From Prauserella rugosa (GTDB taxonomy: Bacteria; Actinomycetota; Actinomycetes; Mycobacteriales; Pseudonocardiaceae): a stretch of 64,000 nt of DNA. Where the stretch lies: assembly GCF_000719975.1 (NCBI RefSeq), contig NZ_JOIJ01000001.1, positions 472,093-536,092 on the forward strand, given 5' to 3'. Position numbers and translations under genes: made by a program. The notes below the pieces were generated by a model. That model had not been told where the DNA came from, made no database searches, and saw only the letters and a list, made by a program, of their open reading frames with translations. This document shows positions 25,993-35,453 of the stretch, in pieces. Numbering within the stretch: the stretch's first letter is position 1; each line of letters starts with the position of its first letter.

Positions 25993-27423
25993 TCAGCCCT
26001 GTGCGTGGGCGTTCAGGAAGTGGGCGACCGCCTCGGTCACGCGCTGGGCCTGCGGGATGTGGAGCCACTCGTCGGGCACGTGCGCGTTCGAGTCCGGTCC
26101 GAGCGCGCCGGTGACGAGGAACTGCGCCTCCGGGTACTTCTCGCCGAGCAGACCCATGAACGGGATGGACCCGCCGAGCCCGCTCGTGCGCCACGGGGCG
26201 TCGAACACGCTCGTGCTGACCGACTCGAGCGTGTCCGCGAGCCAGGGCGCGGGGTCGGGCGCGTTCCAGCCGTCGGCGGCCTCGAGCCCGGAGAGTTCGA
26301 CGGTCGCCCCGTAGGGAACGTCGGTGGTCAGCGCCTTCTTGATGGCCTCGAGCGCGGCCGCGGAGTCGGCGGTCGGCGGCAGGCGGAAGCTCAGCGCGAG
26401 GGTCGACTCCGAGCGCAGGACGTTGCCCGCCTCCGCGGGGTCGGGGAAGCCGGCCGCGCCGATGACCGACAGCGTGGGCCGCCACGCGTTGGCCAGCAGC
26501 AGCTCGACGTCGTCGTCGGCGACGGGCCGGGTCGAGCCGTGCAGCGGGAACGCACCGGCCACCGCGCCGGGCGGGGTGACCTCGGCGGTCGCGCGGGCCT
26601 CGGAGACGCGGTTGTCCGGGATCGAGACGGTGCACTCCGGGATCAGCACGTCGCCGGTCGTGGCGTCCTCGATCCGGTCGAGCAGCGCGCGCAGCACGCG
26701 GAACGAGTCCGGCACCACACCACTGGCCAGGCCGGAGTGCTGCGACGAGTCGAGCACGCGCACCGTGACGTCGACCTGCGCGAGGCCCCGCAGCGAGGTC
26801 GTCAGCCACAACCGCTCGTAGTCGTTGCCGCCCGAGTCGAGGCACACGACGAACGTGACCCGGCCGAGCCGGTCGGACAGGTGCTCCAGATAGGCCGGCA
26901 GATCGGGGCTACCGGACTCCTCGCCGGTCTCCAGCAGCACGACCGAACGCGCGTGTGCACCGTCGCCCGCCCGCACGGCTTCGAGCGCGGCCGTCGCGGC
27001 GTACCCCGCGTAGCCGTCGTCGGCCGAGCCGCGGCCGAACAGCTTGTGCCCTTCGATCACCGGCGTCCACGGTCCGAGTCCCTCGGCCCACCCGCCGACC
27101 GGCGGCTGCTTGTCGAGGTGGCCGTAGAGGAGCACGGTGCCCGCGTCCTCGGCGCCCGGCGTCGCGGGAACGTCGAGGAGCAGCACCGGGCTGCGGCCTT
27201 CGAGCCGGACGACGTCGATGGTGGCGCCGGGGATCTCCCTGCTGGCCATCCACGCGCGGACGTGCTCGATCGCGGCGTCGAGGTGGCCGCTGGTCTGCCA
27301 CTCGGGGTCGAACCCCGGCGACAGCGCGGGGATCTCGACGAGGCCGGACAGGCTGGGCAGGATCTCGTCCGACCACATCTTCTGGACGGTGTCGGTCACG
27401 CGTTGCTGTTCCACGTGCCCCAT
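25993..27423 (-). CDS. M20 metallopeptidase (dipeptidase)
   Basis: 476 residues. Zinc-site residues of the M20 family are in place: LLYGHLDKQPP (His, Asp), GRGSADDGYAG (Asp), LLETGEESGSPD (Glu-Glu), and the C-terminal His in SIPFMGLLGEKYPEAQF followed by SNAHVPDEWLH. A dimerisation domain interrupts the catalytic halves. It is the second of two tandem paralogues (the other starts at 28867) separated by 19 bp, so they are co-transcribed. Expected to cleave dipeptides or N-acyl amino acids in the cytoplasm; specificity unknown. Confidence 0.92.
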   Translation of the reverse strand: MGHVEQQRVTDTVQKMWSDEILPSLSGLVEIPALSPGFDPEWQTSGHLDAAIEHVRAWMASREIPGATIDVVRLEGRSPVLLLDVPATPGAEDAGTVLLYGHLDKQPPVGGWAEGLGPWTPVIEGHKLFGRGSADDGYAGYAATAALEAVRAGDGAHARSVVLLETGEESGSPDLPAYLEHLSDRLGRVTFVVCLDSGGNDYERLWLTTSLRGLAQVDVTVRVLDSSQHSGLASGVVPDSFRVLRALLDRIEDATTGDVLIPECTVSIPDNRVSEARATAEVTPPGAVAGAFPLHGSTRPVADDDVELLLANAWRPTLSVIGAAGFPDPAEAGNVLRSESTLALSFRLPPTADSAAALEAIKKALTTDVPYGATVELSGLEAADGWNAPDPAPWLADTLESVSTSVFDAPWRTSGLGGSIPFMGLLGEKYPEAQFLVTGALGPDSNAHVPDEWLHIPQAQRVTEAVAHFLNAHAQG

Positions 27424-27442
27424 CCTGCCTCACCGGGTCGGC

Positions 27443-28867
27443 TCAGGCCCGTGCGTGTGCGTCGATGATCCTGGCGACGGCCTCGGTGACCCGTTCGGTC
27501 TGCTGCAGATGCAGCCACTCGTCGGGCACGTGCGCGTTGTTGCCCGGTCCGCGCGGTCCGGTGACGACGAACTGCGCGTCCGGGTAGGCGCGGCCGAACA
27601 TGCCGAGGAACGGGATCGTGCCGCCGAGTCCGAGTGCGCGCCACGGCAGCCCGAACACCTCGTCGCTGACGGTGTCCAGTGTGGATTCGAGCCACGGAAC
27701 GCGGGGGCCCGCGTTCCAGCCGGTGGCGGCATCGGCGCGGGCGATGTCGATCTGCGCGCCGTAGGGCGGGTCGGCGGTGAGCGTGGTGGTCAGTGCCTCG
27801 AGCGCGGTGTTCGCCTCGACGGTCGGCGGAAGCCGGAAGCTGAGCTTGACGCTCGTGTACGGGCGCAGCACGTTGCCCGCGTCGGCGAGCGGCGGAAGGC
27901 CCTCGGCCCCGGTCACCGACAGCGTCGTGGCCCACGTGTTGGCCAGCACCAGGTCGGCGACGTCGGCGGTGCCGTCGCGGCTGTAGCGCATGCCCTCGAC
28001 CAGGGGCAGCGTCGGCGCGAGCGCGTCGCCGGCCGCGCGCACCTCGGCGAGGCGGTCGGCGGGTACGTCGGTGACGAGCTCGGGCAGGTGCAGTTCGCCC
28101 GAGCGCGGGTCCTCGATGCGGTCGAGCAGTTCGCGCAGGATGCGGAAACTGCTGGGCACGAAGCCGCTTGCGTGTCCGGAGTGGACACCCGAGGTGAGCA
28201 CGCGCACGGTCAGGTCGAACGAGATCATCCCGCGCAGCGAGGTGGCGAGCCAGAGCCGCTCGTGGTCGGCGCCGGAGGTGTCGAGGCACACGACGAGGCC
28301 GACCTCGCCCAGCCTCGGCCGCAGATGCTCCAGGTAGGCGTCGAGGTCGCGGCTGCCGGACTCCTCGCACGTCTCGAGCAGGACGACGGCGCGGGCGTGG
28401 GCGCCGCCGGCTGCGTGGAGCGCCTCGAGTGCGGTCGCGGCGGCATAGGCCGCGTATCCGTCGTCGTTGGCGCCCCTGCCGTACAGCCTGCCGTCCTTGA
28501 CCACCGGCTTCCACGGCCCGAGGCCCGGTGACCACTCGCCCGCCTCCGGCTGCTTGTCCAGGTGGCCGTAGACGACGACGGTCTCGTCCGTGCGTGCTCC
28601 CTCGGTGGCGGGAACGTCCAGCAGCAGTACGGGCGTGCGCCCCGGCAGTTCGACGACCTCGGTCGTCGCGCCGGGCAGCCCGCGGGCGTCGAGGTAGGTG
28701 CGGACGTGGGCGATCGCGTCGTGCAGCGCGCCGGTGCGCTGCCAGTCCGCGTCGAACGACGGCGACAACGCCGGGATCTCCACCAGCCCCGACAGTCCCT
28801 CCAGCGCCGCACCGGAGTCCGGCGACCAGCGGTCGCGCACCGTCTCGCGGATCACCGTGGTGTCCAT
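27443..28867 (-). CDS. M20 metallopeptidase (dipeptidase), tandem paralogue
   Basis: About 474 residues from the ATG at 28867; ATGs at 28912 and 28900 give longer starts, but alignment with the downstream copy supports the shorter. Metal motifs are VVYGHLDKQPEAG, GRGANDDGYAA, LLETCEESGSRD and NNAHVPDEWLH. The two copies are clearly related over their whole length, yet diverged, so the duplication is old and both are likely functional. First gene of the operon; the divergent bkd operon starts about 415 bp away. Confidence 0.9.
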   Translation of the reverse strand: MDTTVIRETVRDRWSPDSGAALEGLSGLVEIPALSPSFDADWQRTGALHDAIAHVRTYLDARGLPGATTEVVELPGRTPVLLLDVPATEGARTDETVVVYGHLDKQPEAGEWSPGLGPWKPVVKDGRLYGRGANDDGYAAYAAATALEALHAAGGAHARAVVLLETCEESGSRDLDAYLEHLRPRLGEVGLVVCLDTSGADHERLWLATSLRGMISFDLTVRVLTSGVHSGHASGFVPSSFRILRELLDRIEDPRSGELHLPELVTDVPADRLAEVRAAGDALAPTLPLVEGMRYSRDGTADVADLVLANTWATTLSVTGAEGLPPLADAGNVLRPYTSVKLSFRLPPTVEANTALEALTTTLTADPPYGAQIDIARADAATGWNAGPRVPWLESTLDTVSDEVFGLPWRALGLGGTIPFLGMFGRAYPDAQFVVTGPRGPGNNAHVPDEWLHLQQTERVTEAVARIIDAHARA

Positions 28868-29283
28868 GCCGTCAGCCGCGCGTGTCTCACCCTTCGCATC
28901 CATGCCGGCCATCCAAGCACGGCGCCGGACGCGCCACGCCGATGTGACCGGTCTCGCTCACCACCTCGCCTGACGACGGTGTGCGCCGCGGCGCTCGATC
29001 CCCGCGTCGAACGGTCCTGGCCAGCCCCGGGATGGACGACAGACTTTCGGCGGGCACACCGTCGGTGTTCCGATTATTTTCCCAGTTCAGCGCCACTGTC
29101 CGGGCAAAAATTCGGCTACGGACCCTCCGCAAACCTCCCCCGTTCGTGCCAGGATGACGACGTGAACCGTCACCGCCGACGGACACCGGCGCGGCCACAC
29201 CTCAGGCGCGGCGCCGGCGGTGCCGGCGGCGAGCCGTTCCGGCTGCCACAAGCGGCCGAGCGGCACGACCTGGAGGAGAAACC
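28868..29283. other. Divergent promoter region of M20 pair and bkd operon
   Basis: About 415 bp without a credible gene; reading frames here are Arg/Pro-rich shadows. An AT-rich patch (TTCCGATTATTTTCCC near 29070 and CAAAAATTCGG near 29105) stands out and may hold the bkd promoter. I cannot name an operator; bkd genes elsewhere are controlled by Lrp-type BkdR, and no such gene lies in the window. Confidence 0.35.
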
Positions 29284-30498
29284 ATGCCGTCCCCAGAACA
29301 GTGGACGCGACCGGAACCCGGTGCCGGACCAGCCGCGACAGCGGCACAGCCGTCTCCGGAACAGGTGATCGCGGGTTTGCGAGCGACGACCGAAGGGGGC
29401 ACCGAGCTGACCCAGCTGCTCACGCCGGAAGGTGAGCGGCTTTCCGACAGCCGGTTCGACCCCTACATCTCCGACATCGACGCCGAGGCACTGCGCGGGC
29501 TCTACCGCGACATGGTGCTCGTGCGCAGGGCCGATCGGGAGTCCAACGCCATGCAGCGGCAGGGCCAGTTGGGCATCTGGGTGCCGTTGCTGGGCCAGGA
29601 GGCCGCGCAGATCGGCTCCGGGCGCGCGTTGCGTCCCTCCGACATGGCCTTCCCCAGCTACCGCGAACACGGCGTCGCGTACACGCGCGGGGTCGACTTC
29701 CGGGAACTGCTCGGCATCTTCCGCTGCACGGACCACTCCGGATGGGACCCCGTGTCGTACGGATTCCACCCGTACACGATCGTCATCGGCAACCAGGTGC
29801 TCAACGCCGCCGGGTACGCGATGGGCCAGAAGTTCGACGGCAAGGTCGGCAACGCCGACGACGCCGACAACGAGGCCACCATCGTCTACTTCGGCGACGG
29901 CGCCACCAGCCAGGGCGACGTGCACGAGGGCTTCGTGTGGGGCGCGGTGTACGACGCGCCGATCGTCTACTTCTGCCAGAACAACCAGTGGGCGATCTCC
30001 GAGCCGACCGAGCGGCAGTCCCGGCTTCCGCTGTACCAGCGTGCCCGCGGCTACGGATTCCCCGGGATCCGCGTGGACGGCAACGACGTGCTGGCCTGCC
30101 TGGCGGTGACCAGGTGGGCGCTCGACGAGTGCCGCCACGGCAACGGTCCCGTGCTGATCGAGGCGTTCACCTACCGCATGGACGCCCACACCACGACCGA
30201 CGACCCGACGCGCTACCGGCTCTCGGACGAGCTCGAGGCGTGGAAGCTGAAGGACCCGATCGAGCGCGTGCGCGCGCACCTCGCGCGGGCTGGCGTGGCC
30301 GACCAGGCGTTCTTCGACTCCGTGGAGGCCGAGGCCGACGAGTTCGCCGCACAGCTGCGCGACTTCTGCTTCACCATGCCCGATCCGCCGCCCGAGCGGA
30401 TCTTCAGCGAGGTGTACGCCGACACTCCGGCCACATTGGACGCCCAGCGCGAGGAGTACCTGAGCTACCTCGCCGGTTTCGCGGGAGGTGAGCACTGA
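29284..30498 (+). CDS. bkdA: Branched-chain 2-oxoacid dehydrogenase E1 alpha
   Basis: 404 residues with a GGAGAAACC ribosome site. The thiamine-diphosphate motif is intact: YFGDGATSQGDVHEG near 203 through QNNQWAIS, and the phosphorylation-loop region YRMDAHTTTDDPTRYR matches E1alpha. N-terminal 45 residues are a Pro/Gln-rich extension. Decarboxylates branched 2-oxoacids (from Val, Leu, Ile) and passes the acyl group to the lipoyl arm of E2. Stop and next ATG overlap by 1 bp. A pyruvate-type substrate cannot be ruled out from sequence alone, but heterodimeric E1 in actinobacteria is usually the BCKDH type. Confidence 0.9.
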   Translation: MPSPEQWTRPEPGAGPAATAAQPSPEQVIAGLRATTEGGTELTQLLTPEGERLSDSRFDPYISDIDAEALRGLYRDMVLVRRADRESNAMQRQGQLGIWVPLLGQEAAQIGSGRALRPSDMAFPSYREHGVAYTRGVDFRELLGIFRCTDHSGWDPVSYGFHPYTIVIGNQVLNAAGYAMGQKFDGKVGNADDADNEATIVYFGDGATSQGDVHEGFVWGAVYDAPIVYFCQNNQWAISEPTERQSRLPLYQRARGYGFPGIRVDGNDVLACLAVTRWALDECRHGNGPVLIEAFTYRMDAHTTTDDPTRYRLSDELEAWKLKDPIERVRAHLARAGVADQAFFDSVEAEADEFAAQLRDFCFTMPDPPPERIFSEVYADTPATLDAQREEYLSYLAGFAGGEH

Positions 30499-31526
30499 TG
30501 GCGGCACCGGTGCAGTCCCCTGTGGACACCGAGAAGGCGAACGTGGCCAACCTGACCATCGGCAAGGCGCTCAACCAGGGCCTGCGTGCGGCGATGGAGG
30601 CCGACCCCAAGGTCATCGTGATGGGCGAGGACGTCGGCAAGCTCGGCGGCGTCTTCCGGGTCACCGACGGCCTGCAGAAGGACTTCGGCGAACACCGCGT
30701 GCTCGACACGCCGCTGGCCGAGTCCGGCATCGTCGGCACGGCGGTCGGCCTCGCGGTGCGCGGATTCCGTCCCGTGTGCGAGATCCAGTTCGAGGGCTTC
30801 ATCTTCCCCGCCTTCGACCAGATCTCCAGTCAACTCGCCAAGCTGCGGTACCGCTCACAGGGCAAGCTCAAGGCGCCCGTCGTGATTCGGGTTCCGTTCG
30901 GTGGCGGGATCGGTGCGGTCGAGCACCACTCGGAATCGCCGGAGTCGCTGTTCTCGCACATTCCCGGACTGAAGGTCGTCGCCTGTTCCAACCCCGTCGA
31001 CGCCTACTGGATGCTGCAGCAGGCCATCGCCTCCGACGACCCGGTGCTGTTCTTCGAACCGAAGAAGCTGTACCACTCGAGCGCGTTGAAGGCGCCGGTC
31101 GACACGACGGCGACGCCCGAACCGCTGCACGCCTCGCGCGTGGTGCGCCACGGGGACACCGCGACGGTCGCGGCCTACGGGCCGTCGGTGAAGGTCGCGC
31201 TCGACGCGGCCACGGCCGCGCAGGAGGAGGGCCGCTCGCTCGAGGTGGTCGACCTGCGCACGCTGTCGCCGCTCGACCTGGATCCGGTGTTCGAATCGGT
31301 GCGCCGCACGGGCAGGCTCGTGGTGGTCAGCGAGGCCTCGTCCGAGGTGTCGCTCGCTTCGGAGGTTGCCGCCCGGGTGCAGCAGGAGTGCTTCTACTCC
31401 CTCGAAGCGCCGGTGCAGCGGGTGACCGGATTCGACACTCCGTATCCGCCGGCCAAGCTCGAGGAGCACTTCCTGCCCGACCTCGACCGAGTGCTGTACG
31501 CCGTCGACCGCGCGCTGGAATGGTGA
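30498..31526 (+). CDS. bkdB: Branched-chain 2-oxoacid dehydrogenase E1 beta
   Basis: 342 residues. Begins with a short N-tail then NLTIGKALNQGLRAAM, MGEDVGKLGGVFRVTDGL, DTPLAESGIVGTAVGLA, all signature stretches of E1beta, and FVDQ-type region EGFIFPAFDQISSQLAKLRY. The C-terminal transketolase-like domain contains SLEVVDLRTLSPLD. It overlaps bkdA by 1 bp and has a GGAGGTGAG ribosome site inside the end of bkdA; forms the alpha2beta2 E1 heterotetramer. Confidence 0.93.
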   Translation: MAAPVQSPVDTEKANVANLTIGKALNQGLRAAMEADPKVIVMGEDVGKLGGVFRVTDGLQKDFGEHRVLDTPLAESGIVGTAVGLAVRGFRPVCEIQFEGFIFPAFDQISSQLAKLRYRSQGKLKAPVVIRVPFGGGIGAVEHHSESPESLFSHIPGLKVVACSNPVDAYWMLQQAIASDDPVLFFEPKKLYHSSALKAPVDTTATPEPLHASRVVRHGDTATVAAYGPSVKVALDAATAAQEEGRSLEVVDLRTLSPLDLDPVFESVRRTGRLVVVSEASSEVSLASEVAARVQQECFYSLEAPVQRVTGFDTPYPPAKLEEHFLPDLDRVLYAVDRALEW

Positions 31527-31535
31527 GGAGGATTC

Positions 31536-32951
31536 ATGCCTGAGTACAAGCAGTTTCCCCTCGCCGACACCGCGGAGGGGCTGACCGAGGCCGAGATCCT
31601 CGGCTGGAAGGTGCAGCCGGGCGACGAGGTGAAGGTCAACCAGATCGTCGTCGAGGTCGAGACGGCGAAGGCGGCCGTCGAACTGCCCATCCCGTGGGCG
31701 GGCGTGGTCACCGAGTTGCTCGTCGAGCCCGGCCAGACGGTGGAGGTCGGCACACCGATCCTCACTGTCGACGTCGACCCGGCCGGTACCGGAGGCGCAC
31801 CGACGGCCGACGCGGGAGCTCCCGCGGCCAACGGCGCCGTGCCGAACGGCGCCGGGGGCGAGGCGGCCGCGTCGTCCGCGGCGGAGTCCGACGAGATGAA
31901 GCCGCTCGTCGGATACGGCTCGAAGGCGACGAGCACGAAACGCAGGCCCCGCAAGGCATCCGCGGGTTCGGCAGGGTCGAACGGTGCCACCTCCGGTGGC
32001 GCGCCGGCCCAGCCGCAGGGCGTCGCGCCCGAACCGGCACAGCCTGCCCAGCCGGTTCCGGACGTGCCTGCCCAGCGCGGTGGGTACGTGCCGTTGGCCA
32101 AACCGCCGGTCCGCAAGCTCGCCAAGGACCTCGGCGTCGATCTGCGCTCGCTGGCCGGGTCCGGGGATGGCGGAGTGATCACCCGCGAGGACGTCCGGCG
32201 TGCGGTCGAGGAGCCCCCGCAGCCCGCCACCGCGGCTCCGGTCGAAGCGGGAACCAGGGAACGGCGCGTGCCGATCAAGGGCGTGCGCAAGGCGACCGCG
32301 CAGGCGATGGTCGAGAGTGCCTTCACCGCGCCGCACGTGACGGAGTTCCTCACGGTCGACGTCACACCGATGATGCAGCTGCGGCAGAAGCTCAAGTCGC
32401 ATCCCGAGTTCGCGGGCGTCAAGCTGACGCCGTTGGCGTTCGCGGCGAAGGCGGTCTGCCTGGCAGCCAAGCGCACCCCCGAGGTCAACTCGCTGTGGGA
32501 CGGCGAGGCGGGCGAGATCGTGTTCAAGGACTACGTGCACCTCGGGATCGCGGCCGCGACGCCGCGGGGCCTGGTGGTGCCGAAGATCCGCGACGCGGAC
32601 GCGATGTCGCTACCCGAACTCGCCCGGAGCATCGAGGAGCTGACGGCCACGGCCCGCGAGGGCAAGACGACGCCTGCGGACATGCTGAACGGGACGTTCA
32701 CGATCACCAACGTGGGCGTGTTCGGGGTCGACACCGGAACGCCGATCATCAACCCCGGTGAGTCCGCGATCCTCGCCGTCGGCGCGATCCGCGACATGCC
32801 GTGGGTCGTCGACGGCGAACTCGCGGTGCGCAAGGTGATGCAGCTGTCGTTGTCGTTCGACCATCGCGTCATCGACGGCCAGCAGGGTTCGGAGTTCCTC
32901 GCCGACGTCGGCGCCCTGCTGTCCGACCCCGCAATGGCGATCACCTTCTAA
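31536..32951 (+). CDS. bkdC: 2-oxoacid dehydrogenase E2 (dihydrolipoyl acyltransferase)
   Basis: 471 residues, three domains in order: one lipoyl domain (about 1-80) with the lipoylated Lys in VVEVETAKAAVELP near residue 46; a long Ala/Gly/Pro-rich hinge; a peripheral-subunit-binding domain (PPVRKLAKDLGVDLRSLAGS near 188); a catalytic core ending LSLSFDHRVIDGQQGSEFL with active-site His and Asp. Core and linker sizes fit the branched-chain type. Starts 9 bp after bkdB with GAGGAGG. The E3 (lipoamide dehydrogenase) is not in the operon and must be shared from elsewhere. Confidence 0.93.
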   Translation: MPEYKQFPLADTAEGLTEAEILGWKVQPGDEVKVNQIVVEVETAKAAVELPIPWAGVVTELLVEPGQTVEVGTPILTVDVDPAGTGGAPTADAGAPAANGAVPNGAGGEAAASSAAESDEMKPLVGYGSKATSTKRRPRKASAGSAGSNGATSGGAPAQPQGVAPEPAQPAQPVPDVPAQRGGYVPLAKPPVRKLAKDLGVDLRSLAGSGDGGVITREDVRRAVEEPPQPATAAPVEAGTRERRVPIKGVRKATAQAMVESAFTAPHVTEFLTVDVTPMMQLRQKLKSHPEFAGVKLTPLAFAAKAVCLAAKRTPEVNSLWDGEAGEIVFKDYVHLGIAAATPRGLVVPKIRDADAMSLPELARSIEELTATAREGKTTPADMLNGTFTITNVGVFGVDTGTPIINPGESAILAVGAIRDMPWVVDGELAVRKVMQLSLSFDHRVIDGQQGSEFLADVGALLSDPAMAITF

Positions 32952-32962
32952 CCGATCGAGAA

Positions 32963-33015
32963 GCTCCCAAGGGCCCCATAGTTGCGTTCAACGCGACCAT
33001 GGGGCCCTCGGGGGC
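32963..33015. terminator. Conserved bidirectional terminator hairpin, copy 3
   Basis: Arms 32963-32979 and 32999-33015; 17-bp stem with one mismatch and one G-T pair; loop identical to copy 1. It lies between the convergent bkd operon and the bio operon. Confidence 0.88.
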
Positions 33016-33019
33016 ACCT

Positions 33020-33625
33020 TCAGGGGTCGCCGGCGCCTCGGGCGGCGAGGGCTTCGCCGAGTTGGTCGGCGTGGCGGAGGGTGCGGACGAGGAACGGCAC
33101 GACGAACGCCGTCGGGCTTCGGTCGGCGCCCCGCGCCTTCGCCGCCGCGCGCACCTCTCCCGCGATGCCCGACAGCGTCGCGATCGCCTGCACCGTCAGA
33201 CCCACCAGCAGGCCGATCGTCTCCGGTCGCACCCCGAACCGCCGCAGCGGCCGCGCAACACGTTCCACAGTGGAGACAACATCGTCCACTCTCGTCGTCA
33301 ACGTGAACAGGCTCGCCGCAGCCAACGCCGTCACGAGCCGCAGGCAGACCACGGCCGCGGCCGACGCGCCGAGCAGCCACCATTGCACACCGAACACGAC
33401 CACCGACACGATCACGAGCGTCCGCACGAGCGGCAGCCATCGCCGCGCAGGCACCCGCGCGACGACGTAGCCGGCGAGCACGACCGCCAGCAGTCCACCC
33501 AGCCACCACGGCGACCCGAGCAGCACCACGGCCGTCGCCAGCGCCACCACCGCGAGCAGTTTCGCCCCGGCGGGCGCGCGGTGCAGCACGCTTCCGCCCG
33601 GTTCGTACAGCCCGAGCGGCGTCAT
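33020..33625 (-). CDS. bioN: ECF transporter transmembrane protein, biotin type
   Basis: 201 residues from the ATG at 33625, which overlaps the upstream bioM stop (ATGA). Four to five hydrophobic segments (GAKLLAVVALATAVVLLGSP, LGGLLAVVLAGYVVARVP, LVIVSVVVFGVQWWLLGA), and two conserved Ala-Arg-Gly motifs of EcfT proteins (KARGADRSPT and ALAARGAGDP) that couple to the ATPase. Last gene of a five-gene operon with bioY; it would form the BioYMN importer that brings biotin in with very high affinity. Confidence 0.88.
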   Translation of the reverse strand: MTPLGLYEPGGSVLHRAPAGAKLLAVVALATAVVLLGSPWWLGGLLAVVLAGYVVARVPARRWLPLVRTLVIVSVVVFGVQWWLLGASAAAVVCLRLVTALAAASLFTLTTRVDDVVSTVERVARPLRRFGVRPETIGLLVGLTVQAIATLSGIAGEVRAAAKARGADRSPTAFVVPFLVRTLRHADQLGEALAARGAGDP

Positions 33626-34290
33626 CCCACCAGCTCCCGGTAGTACCGCAGAGCGGGCCGCGGCTCGTCGTCGGCGACCACGCGGCCGGCGTCGAACACG
33701 AGCACCCGGTCGAAGTCGTCGAGCAGGTCGAGGTCGTGCGTCACGAGCACGATCTGCTGCCGCAGTCCGGTGAGCAACTCGGTGAACCGGCGCTTGTTCC
33801 GCAGGTCGAGCAACGTCGTCGGCTCGTCGCACACCAGCACGTCGGGGTCGAGCACCAACATCGAGCACAGCGCGAGCAGTTGCTTTTGCCCACCCGACAG
33901 CTGGTGCGCAGGATGCTCCGGGTCGAGGCCGTACTCGCCGAGCACCTCAGCCGCGCGCGCGGCGCGGTCCTTCTTGGACAGACCGCTGCCGCGGAGGGAG
34001 AACGCCACGTCCTCGCCCGCGGTCGGCATCACGATCTGCGAGTCCGGATTGGTGAACACGAAACCGACCTGCTTGCGCACCTTGCGCCCTTCCGACGCGG
34101 TGTCGAGGCCGTTCACCCGAACCCGGCCCCGGGACGGCACGACGAGCCCGTTGATCATCCGCGCGACCGTGGACTTGCCCGATCCGTTGGCGCCGACGAA
34201 CGCGACCCGCCGTTGCTCCAGCCTCAGGTCCACGTCGGACACCACGGGCGTGGTGTCGTAGGTGTGTCCCACGTTCTCGAACTCGATCAC
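33622..34290 (-). CDS. bioM: ECF transporter ATPase, biotin type
   Basis: 222 residues from the GTG at 34290, overlapping the thiolase stop by 4 bp (GTGA); 34305 is an alternative. Walker A FVGANGSGKSTVARMI, Q-loop GFVFTNPDSQIVM, signature QLSGGQKQLLALCSML, Walker B DVLVCDEPTTLLD and H-loop VTHDLDLLDDF are complete. Cytoplasmic energising subunit working with BioN and BioY. A longer frame fused upstream is a shadow of the thiolase gene. Confidence 0.92.
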   Translation of the reverse strand: MIEFENVGHTYDTTPVVSDVDLRLEQRRVAFVGANGSGKSTVARMINGLVVPSRGRVRVNGLDTASEGRKVRKQVGFVFTNPDSQIVMPTAGEDVAFSLRGSGLSKKDRAARAAEVLGEYGLDPEHPAHQLSGGQKQLLALCSMLVLDPDVLVCDEPTTLLDLRNKRRFTELLTGLRQQIVLVTHDLDLLDDFDRVLVFDAGRVVADDEPRPALRYYRELVG

Positions 34291-35453
34291 CGCACGACCG
34301 TCCACATCGTCGCCACTCCGATTCCGCCTCCCGAGGACAACGCGGCCAGCCCGGTGTTGCCACGGCCCTGGGCCACCAACCGCGCGAACAATCGCACCAC
34401 GAGCACCGCACCCGACGCGCCCCACGGGTGCCCCAGTGCGATGGCGCCACCGTCCGGGCTCACGACACTCTCCTCGATACCCCCTGCATCGATACCCCCT
34501 GCGTCGGTACTCACGGCATCGGTATTCACGGCGTCGAGGCACGCCAGTACCTGTCCCGCGAACGCCTCGGTGAACTCGACCGCATCGAGCCGCACGCCGC
34601 CGACGTCGCTCAGTACCGCCCTCATCGCGGGCACGGCGCCGAGGCCGAGGCGTGCCGGTGCGCATCCCCGCGTGGCCGACGCCGTCAGCCGCAGTCCTGG
34701 CACACCGAGTCGCGCGCGCACGCGTTCGCTCACGACGACGACCGCCGCCGCACCGTCGTTGACACCGCACGAGTTGGCCGCCGTCACCGTTCCGTCCGCG
34801 GTGAACGCGGGCCGGAAGCGGGCCAGCCGTTCGGCCGTGAACCCCGGCCGGGGCCGCTCGTCGGCGGACAGTCCGGCCAGCGGCACGAGCTCGTCGTCGA
34901 ACCGGCCCTCCCGCTGGGCCGCGACTGCCCTGGCGTGGCTGCGGGCGGCGAAGGCGTCCTGCCGCTCGCGGCTGATCCCCGCCTCCGCGGCCACGACGTC
35001 GGCGGCCGGGCCCATGTCCGGATCGCCGAACTCGGCCGGTGCGAACGGTGCACGCGGGTACGGCGTGGGCGGGTCGGTGGGCCACGCGCGGTGCGGGGCC
35101 GTCGAGGCGCTCTCCACTCCGCCCGCCAGCACCACCTCGGCCTCACCTGCGCGGATCTGGGCGGCCGCCTGGGTGATCGCAGCCAGCCCGCTGGCGCACT
35201 GCCGATCGACCGTCACACCGGGAACGTCGACCCCGAGTCCGGCGCGCAACGCCGCGACGCGTGCGGGATTGCCGCCGGGGCCGAAGACGTTGCCGAGCAC
35301 GACGTCGTCGACGCGGTCCAGTCCGGTGTCGTCGAGTGCCGCGCGCAGTACGGGCGCGGCGAGCTCGTCCACGGTGTACGCGCGGAGCCCGCCGCCGCTC
35401 GTGCCGATCGGCGTGCGCCTCGCCGCGATCACCACGGGGTCGGTGGCGTTCAC
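34287..35453 (-). CDS. Thiolase-like acyltransferase in the biotin operon; second Cys replaced
   Basis: 388 residues. The nucleophilic Cys is present (TVDRQCASGLAAI) and the His motif ALGHPWGASGAV is intact, but the C-terminal catalytic Cys of CxG is changed to Ser (GLAALSSGGGIGVA). Near the C-terminus sits a low-complexity insert of Asp/Ala/Gly repeats (NTDAVSTDAGGIDAGGIEES) coded by tandem repeats. Overlaps the ligase upstream by 4 bp and bioM downstream by 4 bp. With the altered residue it may do only one half-reaction or a Claisen step with another base. A role with pimeloyl- or related dicarboxyl-CoA is suggested by context alone. Confidence 0.85.
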   Translation of the reverse strand: MNATDPVVIAARRTPIGTSGGGLRAYTVDELAAPVLRAALDDTGLDRVDDVVLGNVFGPGGNPARVAALRAGLGVDVPGVTVDRQCASGLAAITQAAAQIRAGEAEVVLAGGVESASTAPHRAWPTDPPTPYPRAPFAPAEFGDPDMGPAADVVAAEAGISRERQDAFAARSHARAVAAQREGRFDDELVPLAGLSADERPRPGFTAERLARFRPAFTADGTVTAANSCGVNDGAAAVVVVSERVRARLGVPGLRLTASATRGCAPARLGLGAVPAMRAVLSDVGGVRLDAVEFTEAFAGQVLACLDAVNTDAVSTDAGGIDAGGIEESVVSPDGGAIALGHPWGASGAVLVVRLFARLVAQGRGNTGLAALSSGGGIGVATMWTVVR

